A stretch of 64,000 nucleotides of DNA, taken from assembly GCA_038501195.1 (NCBI GenBank), contig JBBPUQ010000002.1, positions 186,001 through 250,000 on the forward strand, given 5' to 3'. This document shows positions 58,599-64,000 of the stretch, in pieces. This DNA comes from Nemania diffusa. Its lineage: Eukaryota; Ascomycota; Sordariomycetes; Xylariales; Xylariaceae. Position 1 is the stretch's first letter; every line of letters starts with the position of its first letter. Under the pieces are notes generated by a model. The model was not told where the DNA came from. It saw only the letters and a program-made list of their open reading frames with translations, and did not search any database. A program made the position numbers and the translations under genes.

Positions 58599-60505
58599 CT
58601 ACTTGCCATCGCCATAGAGGTCCATCGCAAGGTTGTTCCGGCTATAGAATGTCGACATTCGATATTTACTCTCGCCGCGGTACTGTTCCAGTTCTTCGAG
58701 CGCCTGTCTGCCCTCTCGCTCGATAGTCTCGCGGATTTCTGGGCTACGAGGGGAGATGCTACATTCAAATGGCTGAGGCCGCATGTTGAGGCCGTTCCTA
58801 CATGGCTTCTATTAGTTTGACTCACGGTTCCACACAATGCAGCTTGGGTTGCCTCTAGCACTCACGTGTAGTTGAAAATATCCACTTCAATCGGCTTTCC
58901 GTCTGCGCCCGTCTTCTTCTGGACGTTAAATGCCCATAAGATCCTAGCCACTGTGATCCAGGTTCCTTGCTCCGCCAGTGCTTGTCCGGAGCAGACCCTA
59001 CGGCCCCACCCAAATGTCATGTAGCCCTTCTCTCCGGGAAATGGGCGGTTGTCGGGGTGTCCAGGGAGAAACCGATTGGGGTTGAAGCGGTCCGGGTCGG
59101 GGAACTCCCGCTCGTTATGGTGAATCGCCCAGATGTTGCCCTGGATCCATGCGCCCTTAGGTATCAGCCACCCTTTGTAATAGTCGTCCTGCGTCGGGGC
59201 GTGGGGCTGTCCACCGATGATCGCCACCGACCGCCACCGGAGAACTTCCTTGACGAATGCCTTGATATACGGTAGGTCGTCCTCGTCTTCCCAGGATGGG
59301 CTTCTATGATGGCCCACCACGCGGTCTAGCTCTTCCCATGCCGGCCTGAGAGCTTCTGGAAACGCGCAGCAAGCTAGAATGAAGGTGATCAAGGTGCTAC
59401 TGCTCGTGTCTGACCCTGCGCCAAATAGATTGCCCGTGAGAGAGGAAATCTCTACCTCGCGTAGGTTGTATTTTGGCCGCTCGGAAAACAAGTAATTCGC
59501 GAAAGAGTCCTCATGCCCTTCTTTCTTGACTGCCTCGTCCGCCAGTGCATAGAAGAAATGGAAGGCTCGCTTTTTTCCAAGCCCGTACTTCCACGGCGCA
59601 ATCTCGTTGGGGAAGCGGGCGAGGAATGGAAACGTTTCCATGAGCATGGGGAATTTCTTACCGGGCACATTAAGGTCCGCGGCCAGATGCATCATAGCGA
59701 TCACCTCGGTGATGATAGGGTCATCCCAACTCTCCACCCGCCGCCCGAAGGCGACGATGGAGACTACGCTAGTAGCGTAACGCTCAAAGTGCTTCACGTA
59801 GTCATCGGGCGCCTTGAGCAGATCGTATGCGACAATTCTGCTTTCATTGTTCTGGAAAGACCGATACCTGCGGACAGACTGGATGCCAACGCCGTAGTGG
59901 ATGAGTTTTCGGTGGACACGCCATCTATCACGTTGCTCTGGCGTCGTCGTGTACATGTTAAGTAGATTCTCCTGGCCTGCGCCTAGTTCCGCAAACACAA
60001 GCATCCGCGGTCTAGACGAGTAGATACCCGCGCGCTTTTCGAACAGCTCCGAGGCTGCCCAAGCATCGTTGATCCAGATGGTGGGGTTCCTAACAATGCG
60101 GCGTGTTGAGTGTTGAAGTTTCTGATATGTTGCGAATAATGAAGACTTACCGTCCTACCCATATCGTAATGAGTTGAGCGTCGTAGGTCTTGGATAGTTC
60201 TTCAAACCAGATCCATGGCTTGTTGTCTGGCAGCATGAAGGTATTGCCAACTACGGGCCAGGGAAACGGCCCCGGGGGCTGTATATTCTGATTAGTAGGG
60301 TTGCCCAGGACCCAGTACAGGAATCACGTCGTCGGCTAGCACTCACGAGCTTGGATCGCATATAGAGCATGTACGCATAGTCAACTATCAGGGCTATGAA
60401 GCCGATGGCTAGAAGCGAGATTCCTATATGCCATAGCCCAAACTGCTCTGCTATCCCGTCTACCAGCCGCCTAATGTGGCTTGACAACATCTGATTGAAC
60501 GACAT
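58599..60505 (-). CDS. cytochrome P450 monooxygenase
   Basis: Microsomal heme-thiolate oxygenase. My model: 60505-60347, 60278-60151, 60089-58866 and 58797-58599, giving 569 aa. Seen: an N-terminal membrane anchor (about 24-46, IGISLLAIGFIALIVDYAYML), a proline hinge PPGPFPWPVVG right after intron 1, I-helix AGSDTSSS (320-327), E377/R380 in KEVLRW, PERF-type FPDPDRFNPNRF, and heme loop FGWGRRVCSG with Cys462. The last exon supplies the conserved tail NGLNMRPQPFECSISPRS. All catalytic signatures are intact. Family number and substrate are not assignable. No secondary-metabolite backbone gene is in the window, so a cluster role is not indicated. Confidence 0.94.
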
Positions 60506-62873
60506 TGTGGTCTGATCTGAAGACCTTGGGCAGTGGGTAGATACAGGGTGAAGTGAGGTTACAGCTGGTTTGGACAGGTATCCCAGCTAGGAGCCAGGTT
60601 TTGAGGGTTGGAGGACTCCAGCCTCAGCGGGCTACTTGCACTTTCATATTAGCCAGGGCCTCGGTCATTCCTGTTCCCCCTCTGCGCGCTCTCTGTGAAG
60701 TCTCGGGGATCAGTCTAGCTAGCTCTTTAACCTGGCGTCACGTATTGGCCGACACGATCTGCCGGGTATAAACGTGGGGTAAACTAACCGTGCCCACCTC
60801 GTGATACCTAGGCAGGCAGGCCATACCGATTCGTTCTATTTTCTGGGGAAACATAGATAGATAGCTTGCCTATTGGCATGTACATATATAAAGCCTGTCT
60901 GCCGACCGCTGTTGATTTTGCTAGTCTGCCAGTAGCTCATGGCTGTCGACGATGATATGGTGCTGAGGATATAGATTTCCCTCTAGCGTCCATTTAAGAT
61001 TTACACAATTGCAGGAGCCTGCTGATTGTGAGAATCTCGTTTTCTTTTTCTTTTTTCTTTTGCCGATTGTCTCGGCAAGCTTAGCATTTCTATGTAGAAG
61101 CTTCTGAGAATCACGCACCCCCTTCGATAGATTTCGTCCAGCAGTGGTGCAATTTCACCCGGACGAGTCTAGTGAAGGTGGGTAAGCTTATGCAGCCATT
61201 TTAGTGGGATGTGTGTCCCGCTATGCTGGTCATTGGTGGTGGCTATTGGATAGAATGGAAGACTCGGAGTCTTCAGGGCATTTCTCGGATTGTCAATAGA
61301 ACCAATCCCACTGGGAGTCGATGCGAGCCCTGATCAGTTCTCTCACAATAGGTAGGTACATTGGAATCCGGGGACCAGTAAACCAGGTCTGGCGGTCGTG
61401 GCTATCATTATTTCGGCCTCTACGGCAGGAGAAGTGATAGGCTTGACCAGAGCATCAATTACCTTTGATCTAGTGTACCTCGAACAACAAATGAATGGTA
61501 TACCATCGCCACTCACTTCTTGGACATTTGCTTGGCGATTTATCACGGTTTCATAGCTTCGAATATAGTCGCAAGGGAGCAGAAGTTGTTCGATCGCTTG
61601 GTCAACTGAAGGAACTCCTTGTCAGAAAGAGAGTTTTGATTGGAAGAAAACTTAGAAGCTGGGTTGAGTGTCGGTTGCATAAGTACACGCGCGTACAGAT
61701 TCCTTAGGCAGGTAGCTGCCGGTTCATGCCCCACGAGCTTCCTCCGGATTAGTAGACCAATGAGAATGTCGGCTGGGGTGGTGTTCAAGCTGCAGCTACA
61801 GGCACATCCCTTACCTAATATACTGCAGTAGCTCTCGTGCATCGCGCCCGCCCACAGTAAGGTGCTAACTATAACCTCCGACAATCACGTAGGTAGCGTC
61901 CGTGCTTTTGACACCCCTGCTATCTCTCTATAAGTAAGTACCTAATTCTGTACCTATCTAACCTTCCTGGTAGCGTGCTTACATAGCACAGTATACTAAT
62001 CTAGGTACCTGCCTATTATACTGCCTTATCGTCAACTAAGCCGGTCAGCCAGCGCGTTAAGGAGTCCCCTTCAATTCGTCTTTGCTCTCAGCTACTTACC
62101 TACACCACCATCGATCTACACCATCACACCTCCGTGTGCTATGTAGAGGTAGTCCGTCCAACTCGAATCTCTCCTTTCCAATTACCACCCGGTTTACTTC
62201 TGTGAGTTATTTCTCCGGGCCTCCTTATACATCAGGGGAGTTGGGTGCCGACAGCACATACTTACCTGAGTACCTACAGTTCTCTCCGCGATTTGGTTTC
62301 TTGATACCACTTTTTGCTATATTTCACGATTCTATTCGTTCTTGCTCTGAGCTATCGCACCTGAAAACTTAGAATTTGCTGCTATACGATCAATATTCTA
62401 CCAATCGAGACACGTTATCTTTGGAGAACCCTTTTGACTCGCCTCTCGCTGCCCAAATCCGTCGTCCTCCGTCGCATTCGTCTCCTATTTTTCCCTCTTT
62501 ATCACTCGACAATTGTCTCGACATTGACATCGACTTTGAGTATAGAGGCCCACCTAGACATCCTATACGTGAGCAGCCGTGTCTCGCAAAAGCACCGCGC
62601 CTTACTCGATGCTGTCCACCCCTCCGTTTTATGCTCGCTGAAACCCTGTCCGGTGCTACGTACACGGGCTGCGCTTACGTCTTCGAAAGCCTGTCTGGTT
62701 GGTGAAAAAGGGGGTAATGCCCAGAGTGGTGGCCATTGGGGGACATGCAGACATCTAAGGCTGGGGTCGGGGTGCTAGGACGGAAGGCAAAGGTGAGCTA
62801 CTTCTGTACTCTCGCCAACCACAACATTATGTTAGATGGTGTGTCAGAATAAGTTGGGGTGCTGATTGCGGCC
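60506..62873. other. intergenic between P450 and kinase genes
   Basis: No gene is supported in 2.4 kb. Overlapping ORFs at 62376-62778 in several frames have no protein-like pattern and probably lie in the 5' untranslated region or promoter of the kinase. Confidence 0.45.
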
Positions 62874-64000
62874 ATGTTTCAGCTCGCTACTTCGTATCAA
62901 GAACTCCTCGAGTAAGTTGACATCAGGGTGGTTAGGTGGTTGGCGAATTGGATACTAAGATGAACTTCTCGTGATAGCGAATTCTCGAATAAGGATTTGA
63001 AAAATGTTGGGAACTATTCCCTGGGGAAGCTGATAGGAAAAGGTTCCTTTGGAAAGGTCTATCTCGCTCACCACAAACTCACCAATGGCTCCAAGGTTTG
63101 TTCCGCACGGCTACACCCTTAGTATCTTGTCTGACTCTGCTAGGTCGTACTCAAATCGGCCAATAAAGATGATTCGAACTTGGCACGCGAGATCCACCAC
63201 CATCGCCAGTTTGTGCACCCGCATATAGCGCGGTTATACGAGGTCATCGTGACCGAGTCTCTGGTATGGCTGGTTTTGGAGTACTGCCCTGGTAAGTCGT
63301 GTTTCGCATGAATAGCACTAGAGCTAGGCTGATCTATAACTTCCGCAGGCGATGAGCTGTACAACTACCTTCTAAATCACGGACCTTTGCCGGTTGATAA
63401 GGTTCAAAAGATATTTACACAGCTCGTCGGAGCCGTTTCTTATGTTCATCAGCAGTCCTGTGTACATCGCGACCTAAAACTTGAGAACATCCTCCTCGAT
63501 AAACATGAAAACGTCAAACTAGTAGATTTTGGATTCACTCGAGAGTACGAGGGCAAGTCCAACTATTTGCAAACGTTTTGTGGCACTGTCTGCTACTCTG
63601 CCCCTGAAATGCTAAAGGGGGAGAAGTATGCTGGAGAGAAAGTTGATGTTTGGAGTCTCGGCGTAATCCTTTATGCGCTATTGTGCGGCGAGCTCCCATT
63701 CGATGACGATGATGATAACATGACGAGGACGAAGATTCTTTCTGAGGAGCCGAAATACCGAGACCATTTGCCTAGCGAGGCGGTCGCGCTGATCAAGCTT
63801 CTCCTATCGAAGCGGCCTCTGCTTCGGCCAACGCTTCCGGACATACTCTCTCACCCATTTCTCGCAGAGCATGCCCCCCAGCAACAGGCCATTCTTAAGC
63901 TCCATCAGCCGCCTCCTTTCGCTACCGTGCTAGAAAAGGATTGCCTGCAAAGAATGCGTAGCGCTGGTGTAGATATTGATGCCGTGATCGAGAGTGTTCT
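62874..64000 (+). CDS. CAMK/Snf1-like Ser/Thr protein kinase (partial, runs off the window)
   Basis: N-terminal part of a protein kinase; at least 318 residues are present. Model within the window: 62874-62911, 62978-63095, 63144-63291 and 63349 onward, with introns of 48-66 bp. Seen: glycine loop GKGSFGKV (33-40), Lys56 in VVLK, HRDLKLEN (141-148), DFG (161-163), a TFCGTVCYSAPEML activation segment, and DVWSLGVILYALLCGELPF. All catalytic residues are present. The kinase domain begins almost at the N-terminus (from about residue 26), and the region after it continues beyond the window. The CAMKL assignment comes from the CGTxCYSAPE segment and the LPFDDDD pattern; the exact relative (for example Kin4-, Hsl1- or Frk1-like) is not determinable. 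Confidence 0.9.

Noticed and set aside
57258..60505. Secondary-metabolite cluster from the Rossmann protein and P450
   Set aside because: There is no polyketide synthase, peptide synthetase, terpene cyclase, transporter or cluster regulator in the window, and the genes are convergent neighbours only.

Overview
The window looks like nuclear DNA of a filamentous ascomycete (Pezizomycotina, most likely Sordariomycetes). I infer this from short introns of about 45-200 bp with GT..AG ends and CTAAC-like branch sites, from proteins typical of the group (an IRE1 kinase/RNase, a delta-12 desaturase, a GT90/CAP10 glycosyltransferase, NACHT and patatin proteins), from intergenic DNA full of TACCTA/TAGGTA motifs, and from an 8.7-kb A/T block that looks like the product of repeat-induced point mutation (RIP). 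I rebuilt gene models by hand from splice signals and reading-frame continuity; no searches were run.

Layout. 0-9.8 kb is housekeeping: eIF3b (-), chaperonin CCT-beta (+) and a GT90 membrane glycosyltransferase (-). 11.7-18.3 kb is an accessory island with three genes: a patatin-like phospholipase (-), a short NACHT/NLR-type ATPase (-) and a small Tyr/Gly/Gln/Ser-rich protein (+). 20.7-29.4 kb is one A/T-saturated element bounded by 146-bp terminal inverted repeats and a perfect 9-bp direct repeat, as expected of an old Mutator-like DNA transposon. 30.6-64 kb returns to ordinary genes: delta-12 fatty acid desaturase (+), a disordered basic nuclear-type protein (-), IRE1 (-), a probable class III aminotransferase remnant (-), D-amino-acid oxidase (+), the HEL2/ZNF598 ubiquitin ligase (-), a DEK_C-SWIB protein (-), a YdeI/OmpD-associated-like protein (-), the mitochondrial phosphate carrier (+), a Rossmann-fold protein (+), a cytochrome P450 (-) and a CAMK-like protein kinase cut by the window end (+).

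Most interesting system. The three genes at 11.7-18.3 kb share one short repeat type (G-S-x-F/Y-x-G ... Q/A-G-N). There is one copy at the N-terminus of the NLR, two at the C-terminus of the patatin and two at the C-terminus of the small protein. That is the arrangement of the HET-S/NWD2 amyloid-signalling pair: one template repeat on the NLR and two on the effector. Here, however, the effector is a patatin phospholipase instead of a HeLo pore-former, and a third partner joins the motif to a FUS-like low-complexity segment with no recognised effector domain. The NLR lacks any C-terminal sensor repeats and has a weakened Walker A, so it may be a truncated relic. I infer an incompatibility or cell-death signalling cluster; the motif match was made by eye.
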